From Asparagopsis taxiformis (lineage: Eukaryota > Rhodophyta > Florideophyceae > Bonnemaisoniales > Bonnemaisoniaceae): a DNA stretch of 64,000 bases. The notes beneath the pieces are model-generated. The model ran no database searches. It was not told the origin of the DNA and worked only from the letters and a program-made list of their open reading frames with translations. The stretch is from positions 26,293-90,292 of the forward strand of contig JALQPE010003011.1 in NCBI GenBank assembly GCA_030407315.1. The letters are read 5' to 3'. The translations under genes and the position numbers were made by a program. Shown piece by piece: positions 19,612 to 31,013 of the stretch; positions within the stretch are counted from its first letter, which is position 1; every line of letters begins with the position of its first letter.

Positions 19612-21449
19612 ACGCCAGTTGGCTGGTGCCTTCTGATTGGCACATCCCGTAAGTGGGTACCCAATAGGGAAGCGACACGACTCGATCAGCGAGGACCGCC
19701 AGGCGGTACGACAATCATCCCTCGCGGGGATGTTCGGGTTACCATCGTGGTAACTGGGCTCGTTAGCCCGTTCATTACGTAAGTACGTGGACTCATCGTA
19801 GTCCGCGAACTTCCTCGACTCGTGGTCGGAAATAGCCAACGTAGGCTTCATCGGAAACCGCACTTTCGCTTTCGCAGCTGACGCGACAGCTGCCGTACGT
19901 GCACGGAAGGTCGTTCCTTCGGCCGTCGCCAATCGTCTCACAACGGTGAGGTCGTTCCTCTCTCGTTCGGGGAGTGACCGGAGTCGTTCCGTCACGGCTG
20001 CCTGCGTCGAGGGCAGTAAACCACGCACGTAGTGGTGAACGAGGAGTTGGTCCGTAAACACGTAGTTGCACGCCCGCGTGGCGGTGTCGAGTCTATCAGC
20101 GTACTGATTCTCGTCCTCGTTAGGACTCTGCGTGATCATCGTGACCTTTTCGTAGGCCTCCTGCAGCACGTCGTCTTGCAGGTACCATTTAATCAACGCG
20201 TTGATTACGTGAGGCCACGAGAACCTCTTCGTCGGATCAGTCGTGATCACGCCAGTCGTACACTGGGAATCGTAGAACCGTCGGGCGTCCCCTTCGAGGA
20301 AGAAGTGCAGCGCACGTACTGCCACTCCCTCGCACACTCCGAGTGTGCTGAACCCATCACGTATTTGGGCGAGGAATCCGAGCAATGTAATCGGATTCCG
20401 GCCGGAGAACGGCTTTAACGTAGGGAAAAGTCCCTCCAGCTCACGTTTGAGCTTGTGCACGCTCTGGCTCTCGTTAACGTAGAGATGCTCGCGTACATCA
20501 TTCAGTCGGTACATGCGGTACGACACCACGTTCGCAAATGCGTCGAGCATTGTCGTGTGCTCTGCCAACGCGTGGCAGCGGGTCGGAGGGCATTCCCTGG
20601 TAAGCGTACCGCGTCGGCACGTTCGTTTTCGTGGACTCGCGTGTCCGTCGTGCCGAACGTACCCAGCCACGGAATGTACGTCTCACGTGGCGAGGGAGCT
20701 CTCGTATTGAATTGTGCAGCTCGTGCTGCATCCGCCGACCGCGCGTAATTGCCTTCGTGGCGTCTCGTCGGGGTTGGCGATGGCTCGTTGCACTGTCGCC
20801 CCCTTCCAACCGTCATTGGAGTCGTGGGTCCGGGTGTTGATAGGTATCCTCCCGGGACGGCCGGGGAGGATTGCGAGTTATAGGCGCGCGAGCCTTGTTC
20901 GTAACTCGGGTCGCTTCCGCTCGGCGGAGCGGAACGTCCGGCGATGATTTCGTTAAATACTAAGACAAACGAGTCGAGTCTTCCCTCCACGGCTGAGAGG
21001 CGGTTTCGTAAGTTTTCGTTTTCCGGTTCGAGGGTCGCTGAGCTTTCACGTAACGCAGCAGCCTCGCGCTCCGAGACTCCGAGTCTCTGCCTTACGGCTT
21101 CGTCGACGGCCGCGTCGCTCGCCCTTTCGATATGACCTCGAAGGTCTTCGTACACTACACGTAGTGCCGTGGGAGTCACGTTCCCTTCGTTGAGCTGACC
21201 GCGCGTTGCGGGGTCCATACTCAAGGACTCAAACGGGCTTACCGTACGTGGTAGCTGGCCGAACGCCTCGATATCCGGCGGGATAGATCGATCGGTCGCG
21301 AAGATCGCTTCTGCTGACAAGGCCACTTCGGCTTCGGCGTCCGCTGACGTTGGCAACGGTTGCCTGGGCGACGCGCTGGGATTCGACACAGCGTAATTCA
21401 TAGACCGTAGTCTGTAGCACGTAGCTTTCGTTAACGTAAAAGAGTTCAA
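19612..21449 (-). pseudogene. gag: G3 gag, N-terminal and middle part (frameshifted, cut by insertion)
   Basis: Starts at ATG 21449. The N-terminal 300 residues are charged with a predicted helical stretch (EREAAALRESSATLEPENENLRNRL), then Ser/Pro-rich. At about 20600 the homology moves to another frame, which carries the Gag core: SYRMYRLND, LKPFSGRNPI, FFLEGDARRFYD and NEDENQYADRLDTATR, with equivalents in G1 and G2. The reading frame ends at 19597, just inside the neighbouring LTR, because the rest of gag, with the zinc knuckle, lies at 1372-2068. One frameshift plus the 17.5 kb insertion make this copy non-functional. Confidence 0.75.
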
Positions 21450-21480
21450 CCTCGTTGGTTGCCGTTATGCTCGTAGCAAC

Positions 21481-21498
21481 TTCTAGGTCGAGAGACCA
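21481..21498 (-). other. G3 primer-binding site
   Basis: Same 18 bases as in G1 and G2 (minus strand TGGTCTCTCGACCTAGAA), one base from the LTR that starts at 21500. Confidence 0.8.
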
Positions 21499-21499
21499 G

Positions 21500-22099
21500 T
21501 GTGGAACGTCATTAGTTCTAGAAGTAGCTGGTACGAGCCACGGACACGCTGTCCTTACGAAACGAAACGAACGAACAGTGCCACCCGCTGGTGTTTGACT
21601 GTATTGGTAGAACGGTAGAAGGTAGAGGTTAGCGAGTAGACACGAGCGTCACGACGCAACAATCCACGCGAGGATTACGTTAACGGACGAGGTGGCACGT
21701 CACCGGAGGCGCTCTCAACCAAGCCCGTAGGCACTACACGCGATCAGCCTCACGTGCGGCGATGGGTAGGGAGTACGCAGCTCGACGGAGACGAAGCCTC
21801 GTTAGGCGAAAACGTAATACGTAACGTAGAAGTCAGTCGTAGACTGGAGCCGTTGCTCGTTCGATAATTGTCCCCATTTCCCTCCCGGCACGATGCCAAT
21901 ACCTATATAGCCACGATGGCATCGCTTTACAGTGTAAACACTGCTCGTAACGTCCCCGAATGGGAAAGGACCTTGTGGGTCGCACGTAGGGACCCGTTGG
22001 TCCGTTGGCCGTTGCCAGTATGTTCGTTGCACACGTGTGCCGGTTGCGCGCGCGCATGCGCCAGCAATGGTCGTGCATTGCTGTCGCCGGTTGTGTTCA
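21500..22099 (-). repeat. G3 right (5') LTR
   Basis: From TGTGGAACG beside the PBS to GTGTTCA, where an unrelated open frame (22100-23381) resumes. TG...CA ends; 600 bp. The partner LTR is outside the window, so the outer edge is inferred. Confidence 0.55.
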
Positions 22100-23381
22100 C
22101 CGAAATTCGAATTCCGCGGAAATCGTAAATATTTGCAATTTCAGAATTGCCACGTATACTACAAGCGGCATTCTCAATCAAACAGATCATTTTGTCTTCT
22201 TGCTCGGCCAATTGGACTACATCAAGCGTTCTCCTGCGTTCGTCTCCGTTCTGAATGCTGCGCAAGATACTTGCACTTTTCTCTCCACTCATACCAGGCC
22301 TAGAAGCTTCTTCTATCTTTGTGGTCTTGGCGTCCGCCAACTTTCCCATTTTTTGACAGGCCCAAGAAAAAACGTCCTCTTCTTCATTCTTTCTGCCTAC
22401 GCAACGCCTTTTCACTTGTAAGGCATTTTGAGAAGGAGAATAAGCAGAATTTCTCTTCCACCCTACCGTCTCGTTCCGTTCATCTGCCTTTTCTCCAGCG
22501 CGAAACTCGTCATATCCATTATTATCTTCTCCCGAAATATCAATTGTTTTTGACACCAGACACATGAATGTGTCATCTTGATGTGGAGTTCCAAGTCTGG
22601 CTGTGCAAAAAATGATAAATGCCCTCTTTCCACCAGTTGAAAGCTCTCCATTCTCGAGATAGCGAAGAAAATTGGGGAAGCGCTCAGGGTCATTTTGACC
22701 CGATTTCTGCCAATGGTGCTTCGGAGCTGTAAAAGCTGCTCTGCCATCTATGAAAGCATCCTTCAGCTTGGATGCTCGACGAACCTCCAGTGGCTTGGCT
22801 GTAGGATCTACATCATCCAGTCTCCCTTTAAATTCCTCTCCTCCTGTGACAATTGCGTTTTTGAAGCGATCTTCTATTATAGTCCAGAAATACCCCCTAG
22901 AAACTCCCTCATCCAAATGCCTCCTTTGAAGCAAATCTTCTGTAGCTTGCATGGCTGCAGCGCGCGCGACCTCATCATCTCTCAAAATCAACATGAGACG
23001 GGCAAATTCATTGAGCGAGAAAGGATTTTTATGTGATCCCTGATCTTCATTTGCAGGGATCATATGTGATCCCTGCTCTTCATTTCGCAACTCTGAATCA
23101 CTCAATTCTAGAAGGCTCCCTTCTTTGTTCCTTTTCCTGCGCCAAGCGTTTCTCATATTTTTCTGCTCGAGTGTAGGGAGGTTTTGAAAAAGGGAATCCA
23201 GAGAAGGTGCCTTAAAAATAAGCTCAGGTGTTCTTTCATGTCTTTCCTTGAAGGCATCAAAGTTTTCGTATCCCTTGTTCTGTCTACATATGGTCTCAAG
23301 AAATGAACCAGACTGCGATAATATGGTAGCCTTTACCATTGCCCTTGCAACTAGTACATTCTTGTTCCCACCCACCTTCAT
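22100..23381 (-). pseudogene. Unrecognised, possibly host, gene truncated by the G3 LTR
   Basis: Minus-strand frame starting at ATG 23381 (MKVGGNKNVLV). About 427 codons are native. It then reads into the G3 LTR and stops at 21927, so the last 57 residues or so are LTR-derived and the original C-terminus is lost. The protein is hydrophilic and charge-rich, with a helical N-terminal segment, a basic patch (NAWRRKRNKEG), a short duplicated motif EEQGSHMIP / NEDQGSHKNP, and a central region with GQNDPERFPNFLRYL and FIIFCTARLGTP. No signal peptide or membrane helix. I do not recognise the family. Codon and base use is less GC-rich than in the Ty3 elements, which favours host or DNA-transposon origin. 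Confidence 0.5.
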
Positions 23382-23408
23382 ATTCCAACACTTATTAATG
23401 ATACGCAA

Positions 23409-24248
23409 TTATTTGTGCGTACAGTGAGAAAAAAACGAGTACAGCAAATCTGCGAAGCTGAGCAGATCTCCGAACGGCTGCCCTACCTCCGCATATCTCT
23501 AATCTTCTGAATTTGTTTGCGTCTTTTCACTGATATCGATAAACCCTTCCTGTTTGATTACACCAATGTTGTCCATTTTGAACTCTCTCTCTCCAAAGAG
23601 TTCCACTTATGATGCGTTCCTCAGAGCCGAAGCAGTTCCGTAGCATTTAGCCATTTAAGCTTATCTACAATGCACAACATAAGTGCATTTGGAATCTGGG
23701 AGGAACCGATTCTGTGCAGACATAACTTTGTGATGAAAATTGCGATACTACGCCCGCTGTGTCAGACATGACCGCCGTTGCACGCGCTCTCGCTTCTACC
23801 TGCGTAATTTGCAAACATTCAGGGTACAGCCATTTTTCTCTACATCGGAGACCTGCGAATCTTGTATACAAATACACCTGAAGGTACTAATTTCCACGCA
23901 ATCTCTCCTCGAGCAAAACGTGTTTCCAGAAGTCGCGGTAGCTGGTATTGAATCAGGCCAAAGGTGGCTGGGGACTGTAGGACACATTTCTAGATCTGTA
24001 CTGTTGTCAGGGTATCCGTAAGGCTACTTTTCAGTTGTCTCCCAAGTGCAAGCTCGTCTGCTGATACGACAAGTGTCGCACTATCAGTCATACTTGATCT
24101 TTTCCGGCGTCAAACTTTCGTTTATACTTGTCAGGACATACAGACCTACCTTACCTGTCTCAGCCAACCAAATCCCTCTATTTGGTTGGTACACACTCAT
24201 CCACGCTCATCCAAATTCTCGTGGAATGCCCCTGAGTGGTCTGCCTTT
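23409..24248. other. Intergenic DNA, nothing recognised
   Basis: About 840 bp between the truncated gene and C1. No ORF with supporting features. It ends in CCTTT, the left copy of the C1 target-site duplication. Confidence 0.5.
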
Positions 24249-24462
24249 TGATAGTGCCGTAACTCGTTTATTCATTTCTCTCTCTTGATCTCTCTATTAT
24301 TTATGCCTCGGTATCTCTCCCGTGATACCGGCGGCGGCGTGTATTGGACAGTCTGTCTGTGTCTGCACACTGGCACAGTGAGCGCAGTGGCAGTCAAGCG
24401 GGTGCAGTAAGTTCTCCGATCGAAGTATTAAAGCACTTCGTCGCTCGTGCGGCGTAGTGGCA
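24249..24462 (-). repeat. C1 left (3') LTR, 214 bp
   Basis: TGATAGTGCC...AGTGGCA. Next to a polypurine tract (minus strand GCAGGGGGAC, 24463-24472). It contains a segment of about 70 bp between two near-copies of TGCCACT[AG]CGC (minus strand) that is absent from the other LTR. Confidence 0.85.
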
Positions 24463-25377
24463 GTCCCCCTGCTTCGTGAGGAGGATAGGCTGTGCTCGCT
24501 TGTCGTTAGTCGGGGCGCTGCATAGGTGTAGTAAGTTTTTGAGATTGGTGAACGTTTGGTTCTTGAGCGGTTTGGTGAGAATGTCGGCCAACATTTTGTT
24601 TGACGGGACGTGCTGGAGGGTGATATTGCCTTTCTGTATGTGTTCCCGCAGGTAGTGATGTCTGAGGTCGATGAATTTCCGTTTCTTAGTTGGTGCAGTG
24701 TTGTTCGCGATATATATAGCTGCTTGATTGTCCATGAATAATAATGTGGGGGTATTTGGTAAGGCATGCAGTTCAGCAAGTATTCGCCGTAGCCATTGCG
24801 TGTATTGGACGGCTAGGGCGGCTGCGATGTATTCCGATTCGCAAATAGATAAGGCCTGCATTGTTTGTTTAGTGGATATCCAGGAGATTGGCGATCCGTT
24901 GATTAGATGCACGGCGCCACTGGTTGATTTGCAATCCAATTTGTCTCCAGCGTAGTCTGCATCTGTGTATGTGGTGAGGGAGACTGATTTGGTTGGTGAA
25001 GGTGAGTATAGGATTCCCGTGTTGATAGTGCCTTTGAGGTATCGGACTAGATGCTTGAGGTGGCTCCAGTGGCGCTTTGTTGGGCATTGGTTGGCACCTG
25101 CGAGTTTGCTGACTACGAAGGCTATGTCCGGAGCCGTAGAATCAGCGATATATCTGAGGGTTCCGATTATTGTGCGGTAGATTTCGGCCAAATGTGGTAT
25201 GGGGGTGTCAGTGTCGTCGGGGGCGTGTAACGGGAGACCATCGGAATATGGCTTCGAGCTGGGGTTTGCGTTTGTTTGTCGCATTTCTGACAGCACTTGT
25301 AATATGTATTGTGGACTTGAGATATGGATACCGTTCGCGCTATATTTGATTGTCCAGCCGAGGTACTTTGTGGGTTG
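24394..25377 (-). CDS. pol: C1 pol, end of reverse transcriptase and RNase H
   Basis: 3' part of C1 pol, left of the nested G2. It reads in from the G2 target site in the same frame as the RT part at 38631. It carries RT thumb and connection motifs (GTLRYIADSTAPDIAF, the usual copia LRYL..TRPDI region) and RNase H motifs YTDADYAGD, SICESEYIAAA and FMDNQAAIYIA. It ends at the stop at 24394, inside the long form of the LTR. No damage is visible in this part. Confidence 0.9.
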   Translation of the reverse strand, partial: QPTKYLGWTIKYSANGIHISSPQYILQVLSEMRQTNANPSSKPYSDGLPLHAPDDTDTPIPHLAEIYRTIIGTLRYIADSTAPDIAFVVSKLAGANQCPTKRHWSHLKHLVRYLKGTINTGILYSPSPTKSVSLTTYTDADYAGDKLDCKSTSGAVHLINGSPISWISTKQTMQALSICESEYIAAALAVQYTQWLRRILAELHALPNTPTLLFMDNQAAIYIANNTAPTKKRKFIDLRHHYLREHIQKGNITLQHVPSNKMLADILTKPLKNQTFTNLKNLLHLCSAPTNDKRAQPILLTKQGDCHYAARATKCFNTSIGELTAPA

Positions 25378-26169
25378 TGTAGGACCAGCCGGGGTGGCGA
25401 TCGCTAAGGGAGTTCTAGAATTGCAGCCGTGTCAGGGCAAGGTGAACCGTAACGCGCTGGTTGAACTTGCGTTCGCGCGTCGCTCGGTCGCGCTGGCGAA
25501 CGGGTGGTACAACGGCGGAACGCGTAGGGAACGATCGCAACACGGGATTCGCGGGCCGGCGCAAGACGTGATCTCAGGGGGAGATCACCGAGTAAACTCG
25601 AGCACAACGCGATCCACACAGGGGTCGTAAATCCCTGGCCTAGTGGCGTGCGACGCAACGCGCGCTATCGCGGTGCGACGCGGTTCGACGATCGGTTTAT
25701 GCGCAGCGCGCACGCGAACGTCGGCGATCGTGAGCAACCCGCACGCAACGTTTCAACGCAATCGGTCCTCGCGATTCGCTAAACGCTTAACTCGTAGCTG
25801 CGAAGATGCTGGCTGTTTATTGGTAAGGTGCGAAGCGGAACGACCATTAATAGCTAACTACTAAAGGACAGGCTGTCCTACCGTGGCCGGCCGGCGGCCG
25901 CTCGCTCGCACGCGAAAAAGGGAAATATTTGGGAAAAAGACTTTCGTCATAAAAAACCCAAAAAAAGGGAAATAAAGGGAAATTCGTCGAAATCGCTACA
26001 CGTGGCGCCGGGTTCGCAATCGCACGCGTTCGCGCAGGTGCACCGTGACACGTAATCGGTTCGCCACGCGTACGCTCGCTTACTAACTAACTCAGCGCGG
26101 ATGCACGCGGACTCAACTCGTCGATATCGCTCAGCCCGCGTTCGCGTTAGCGGCATAAATTGCACCACA
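25378..26169 (-). repeat. G2 left (3') LTR, 792 bp
   Basis: TGTAGGACCAG...TGCACCACA. Preceded on the minus strand by the polypurine tract GTCGGGGGGAG (26170-26180). An 80-90 bp GC-rich block with GGCCGGCCGGCGGCCG is present in both LTRs. Confidence 0.95.
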
Positions 26170-26351
26170 CTCCCCCCGACTAACATCACAGCGCGTCCCC
26201 GCGCGTCATCTCTTCCTGCGTATCCTTTGCCTTTTCCTTCTTTCTGTCCACTCTCCTCCTGTCGATCCTCTCTCTCTCTTTCTATCCTTCTTCTCTCCTT
26301 GGTCACTCGCATCCGTTGTTTCGCTCGTTGTCGCACGCGTTTGCTTTCGTT
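26170..26351 (+). promoter_or_regulatory. Pyrimidine-rich leader of the G2 antisense gene
   Basis: Between the LTR and the antisense ATG the plus strand is almost pure pyrimidine from about 26210 to 26300 (CCTTTTCCTTCTTTCTGTCC, CTCTCTCTCTTTC). Such tracts are common just upstream of algal and fungal starts. With the LTR next to it, the simplest model is antisense transcription driven from the 3' LTR. No TATA box identified. Confidence 0.4.
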
Positions 26352-29174
26352 ATGGCGCACGACGGTGATACCCTTCCTAGCTGGCTGCGCGCCAGTGTCC
26401 CTTCAGGCGACGAGGCTGCGACGCCGATACGTTCGCCATCGGCGGCTCCGCGTCCCGCTTCGCCATCTCCTATGAGCCCCGAGAGCCCATTTTATCTGTC
26501 AATGGCCCAAGCTTCGTCTACCAGCGCGCCGGTTGCCGCGTCGTCAAGTGCGCATAACGCGGATAATGTCGGTGCGTCATCGGGTATCGTTGCGACAGTG
26601 GATGTAACCGCTACACCCGCGGCTGGGAGTCGTGCCAACGTTGGCGTGCCTCTTCGTTCCGTACCTGCCCCTTCTTCCGTGTCGCTCCCTTCGGCCGCGC
26701 AGCGTGTCCCCGTCGCCGCTCCGCGTGCGCGTTACGACGACCCTTCTGCGTTCCGGTTCCTGCCGCGCGCGATGCCAACTTGGTCCGAATTGAGTCGCGT
26801 CCAATATTTTCCCCGGCGTTTCCTGTGGACGCGTATCGCCGATGTCAACCGCTATGCGGTATTGCCTGGCCACAAGAACGCGCAAGCCGTATGGGATGCG
26901 CGACGCGAGGCGGCGTGGTGCGACTTGGCTGTACCTTCGAACCTTCCTTGCGACACTTACTTTCTAGAGGACGCGGCGGACGAGTGGTTGGTGCGTCACT
27001 TGGCTCGTCTTCGCACAATGCGCCGCGACGAGTTCGCGCATCTTGACCCCTGGGCGGCGGCGCCTAGCGCCGGTTTCTTGTTGGACGGCGGCGTCCCCTG
27101 GAATGATGTTGAACGGGAGGGAGAAGTTAGTGAGCCTTGGTTTTTCGACGCGGGGATGCGCTCCGAGGCGCGTCGTGAATTGCGCCTGCGTCGCACGACC
27201 GGTTACTTCGTTACGCATCGCGACGTCGAATTTCGCGAGTTCCCAGAAGATCGCGTGAGTTCCTTCTTTCCGCGCTACGACCCGCGCGACTGGCCTGACG
27301 CTCCCGAATCGCTGTCCGTTCCCCTGCCGTGCGTCTTCCATTATGCTCCATCGGTCCTTCTTGGTCTTGATGTTCCGGTCGAGACGCGTTCCTACTTCTG
27401 GGCCGTGGCGCTTAGCGAATGGGTCGTGATGGTGGCCTGCGCCTGGCTTCATGTCGCGTTCGTCGAGCGCCGTTTCGTTCGCTTGAGCGACCGGCTCATC
27501 GCCGGTATCGAGAGCGTCGGCGCTGCGGCGGTCGTTCGTGGCGGCACCTATTCAGTCGCGCACTTAGAAAGTCTCTTGTCGGAGCATCGCGCGTGTCCAT
27601 GGGACGAGACGCCTGTCTTCGACGTGGCTCCCGGCGTGGACTTCAATGAAGGTGGCCAGTGGCTACCGTGGAGCGCGGAACGCGGCGTCGTGGATTGGGC
27701 GCATGGCGCGCTCGGAGTTCACAGGCATACGGAAATCCCTCACTTGCTATTGAAGTCGCCGCGCAACCCTTCGCGTAGCGCGTTCGCGCATCTAGAAGCG
27801 GGCGACGTCGTTACCGTGGATGCTGTCTTGTCGGCGTTGTCTTCTAACGAGTTGCATGTGATGCGCGCAACGAACTCGCGGGAATATGCGCAGTACCTTG
27901 GGATGGCCGCGTTGTTGGCCGTTGAGCGCCGGCGATTCCGCGATGGGCGCTACTCGTTGTTCTCCGAAGCACCACGGGCTCCTATCGACGTTGCGCAGTT
28001 GGACGCGGCGTTGCGTGCGGAGTACGTAAAGGTGTACAACGAATTACAAGAACTGAAGAAAGCCACTCAAGGGCAAGGCGCCGCCAACATGCCTGGCGAA
28101 GCGGGTGCAAGTGCGGCAACGGCTAGCGGTGCGGCATCGGGTTCGGCGGTTGTTGGCGAGAGTGCAGAAGCGCCCACGGCGGTGGCTGGTGACGACGCTG
28201 TTGCAGTCGCTGGTTCGTCGGCGGCAGACGGGTTACAAACTCAACTTTCTTCGGCCAAGCAGGGTCGAGATGAAGCGTTGGCGCGCGTGACGTCGGTCGC
28301 GCAAGCTCGCGACGAGGCTTTGGGGCGACTTAGCGCGGCCACCAGAGCGCTCGACGAGGCTATCAAGGCGCGCGATGATGCGTCTGAGGCACGTGACGAA
28401 GCCGTGTCGGTCCTGCGCGAGACTCGGAAGACGTTGGCGGAATCGGAGGAGCGCGAAGCCGCGCTAAAACGCAAGGTCGACGAAGACGCTGCGCGTATTG
28501 AGCGTATGCACGAAGACATCGGGAAGTTACAAGGTCGTGCAGCGGCGTACAGGAAGGAGGCTGAGGGTGATCGGGCGGCGCTAGCGAATCTTTGAACTCG
28601 CTGTGACGCTGCGGTGACCGCTCAGCAGACGGCGCAGCGTGTTCTCGTCGAAGTCGAAGCCAATTTGGAAGCGGAAAGGGGGCGGACGTCAGCTCGTATC
28701 GCTGCGGTGCGCGACGAATATCGCGCGCGAGAAAGGGATACCGTGCTCAAGGTTCAAGACACTATCGAACGCGCGCACCGGTTGGGTTCGGCGTTGAACG
28801 ATGTCGTTGGCTTCCTGCAGCGGTCCCCGACTGGGTCCGTGGGCGAGAAAGAGTCAGCTGGCGAAACGCAGTCCGTGAGCGAGTTGCGCGCAGAAGCGGT
28901 ACGTGACGTTGCGGGGAGCGTTGGCTCAGGACGCGGCGGTGCACGGCCCATGACGCGTTCGCGTGCGGCCGCAGCTTCGACGGGTCGCGCAAGTATTCCT
29001 CCCCTTCGGATTGGCGTACATGATGGGCGCGTCGTTCGGGTGTTGAATCCCGAACGGCGACGCGGTCACCAGGCAGATACGGCTTCGAGCCGCGCTCGTT
29101 CGCGCAATACGGCGGGTAGTTCGTCAAGCCGTCACACGCGTCGAGACGATGACACGCGCGCACCTCCGTCCTGA
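26352..29174 (+). CDS. G2 antisense ORF (disordered start, globular core, coiled coil, basic tail)
   Basis: A 941-codon frame opposite to gag-pol, from ATG 26352 (MAHDGDTLPSWLRASVP) to 29174, broken by a single in-frame TGA at 28593-28595. Residues 1-125 are rich in Ser, Pro and Ala. Residues 130-575 look globular, with many Trp, Arg and aromatic residues (for example FLPRAMPTWSELSRVQYFPR). From about residue 555, after an Ala/Gly-rich linker, there is a long heptad-like coiled coil with repeated R-D-E-A units (ARDEALGRL, TRALDEAI, ARDEAVSVL) that spans the TGA. The last 90 residues are Ser/Arg-rich and basic. Plant Tat/Ogre and Grande-type Ty3 elements are known to carry antisense extra ORFs, some with coiled coils. 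I see no direct sequence match, so this may be an independent case. Function unknown. Confidence 0.7.
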
Positions 29175-31013
29175 TTCTTGCTCCGTTCAGTTAGCACGCA
29201 TTACATTCTCCTTGCAATAAACTCGTCTTGTTGGTATCTACGTGTCGCCTTTCCCGCCTCTTGGTTCCTCCACTTGGTACGCGCGCTGTAGTGTGACGCT
29301 GAGGGCCGGCTGGTACGCGGCGTGCCAGATCATGAGGCACGCAAGCGTCGGTGTGCCTTCGGTAAGGACGCGCGTGTCGTGGCTCAAAGCCGCATGTGCC
29401 CGTTGTCCACGTCGCCGTTCGGGGGACAACCGGACGAAGTCGGCCATCAACACGCGCCGATATTTCCAGCATGCGTTGGGTTGCGTGTGTTGTGGGGCTT
29501 GAGAGGGGGGTTAACGGGGTGAGTTGGGGCGGCCGGTACGCCGAAGCGCGATCGTCGTAACGCGTTCGCTTCGTCGGTTCGTCGCGCGTGGTTCTCGCCG
29601 CCGCGGGTTAATTCCATCGCGCGTTCGCTCGCGGTCGCGTCTTCGGTTCGTTGCTACGCGCCTTCGTTTTTCGCTTTCGCGTCGCCTCGCTTGCTACCTA
29701 CGTCCGTGTCTCACTATCGCATCCGCTGTTCCATGGCTAGAGCGGGGCGAAAGGGCCTTGTTCGCGGGCTCCCGTGTGGGTCGCCTCTTTCTTTTTGTAG
29801 ACTAGGCCTCATTCTCCGCGCTTTCGCTGAGGGGGAGATGCGCGCGTGAATGCCACTATATTCTCGGTGGAGACCGGCGTACGTCCAGATGACTGCGTCT
29901 TTCCACCGAGTTCGAGACGCTCGCTGGAGTCTGCGCGTGTTGTCGTCCAATCAAATGACGGCAGCAAGGGACGGCTTGTCACGGCGTGGGGGTCAGTGTG
30001 GCGGCGGCGCAATCCAGGTGCCCCTTCGCCAACAATTTTCTCGTGGGACAATTTTTTCGGGACGGTCAAATTGCTATTCCGCCGGGCCAGACTGCGCACC
30101 CAATTTCGGAGCCGCTCCCCTATTTTCGCGCGAAACCCATCGCTGGTTCCAGCGCATCGCACATCTCCTAGAGTCAGTCAGGGAGTTAGTTGGTGCCGGG
30201 CTTGCACGCAATTTCCAGGTTGAGCGTCGTCACACGTGAGCGAGACTCTCAGTAGGTGAAAAAGCGCGACCTCCGCGTGGCGGTAGGCGGTTATTGTGGG
30301 TTGCAAAGCGTGAGCGAAGAGTAGCTGCTGGGTGAACAACGAGTAGTTGCGTGGCGGACGAAGAGCGGTCGAAGCGCAGGCGAGGAGTGATACGTGGTGT
30401 CTCCTGGCGGTCTTGGCGCGACTTGCGCAGCGGTTTCCGAACCTCGCGCAGGTGGTCAGCGGGCGTCGTCTAGGGCGTAAGCGAGTGGGTTCGATTCCCA
30501 CGCATCGACGGCGTTCTGCGCGACGCGTGTTAGCACCAGCAATACAAAACGTTCGTTTGTATTCTCGCGCAAGCGTTCAACTCCCAGTTAGTCTAGCCCA
30601 GTGTGGATTGCCTCCGTGCGGATAGCTGACGCGAGTAGTAACGCGGCGCGCAAGCGACGAATCATGTGCGGCCTGTCGGACGGGTGCGTAAGCGGCTCGA
30701 GAGCGGCGTCGCTCCATTGCGTGCGGTGACCGTTCCAAATCATTCAGCGATAAGAAGTCAATTGCGCAGGGCGCGGTGAAACTTCGTCTGACGTCGCGAC
30801 TGACGTTTTCGTGCGGTGTCACGTTATCTACTAAACCGGTTCGAGAATACTGAGCGCTGCGGGCACACGAAATAGACGGCAAGGATGATATGTCGGCGCG
30901 CTTTTTCGCATACGCGACGGAGCGAGCCTCATGGTCCTGGCCCGTTTTCTTCATGAGATCTGCAGGCGTCCTCCTTGATTCGTATGCCGCTCTTGGCTCG
31001 GCGGTTCTGCACG
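29175..31013. other. Long non-coding gap between convergent G2 frames
   Basis: About 1.8 kb, GC-rich, between the antisense stop and the pol stop. It begins with AATAAA (29216-29221), 42 bp after the antisense stop, a likely poly(A) signal. Many overlapping short frames are by-products of base composition. A tRNA T-arm look-alike occurs near 30484-30505 but no tRNA folds. G1 has only 284 bp here. Confidence 0.5.
29216..29221 (+). terminator. Possible poly(A) signal for the G2 antisense transcript
   Basis: AATAAA 42 bp downstream of the antisense stop codon. Confidence 0.45.

Noticed and set aside
30448..30510. tRNA-like segment with a B-box (GGTTCGATTCC) and T-arm GTGGG/CCCAC
   Set aside because: No acceptor stem pairs with GCATCGA and no D or anticodon arm folds; most likely chance in GC-rich DNA.
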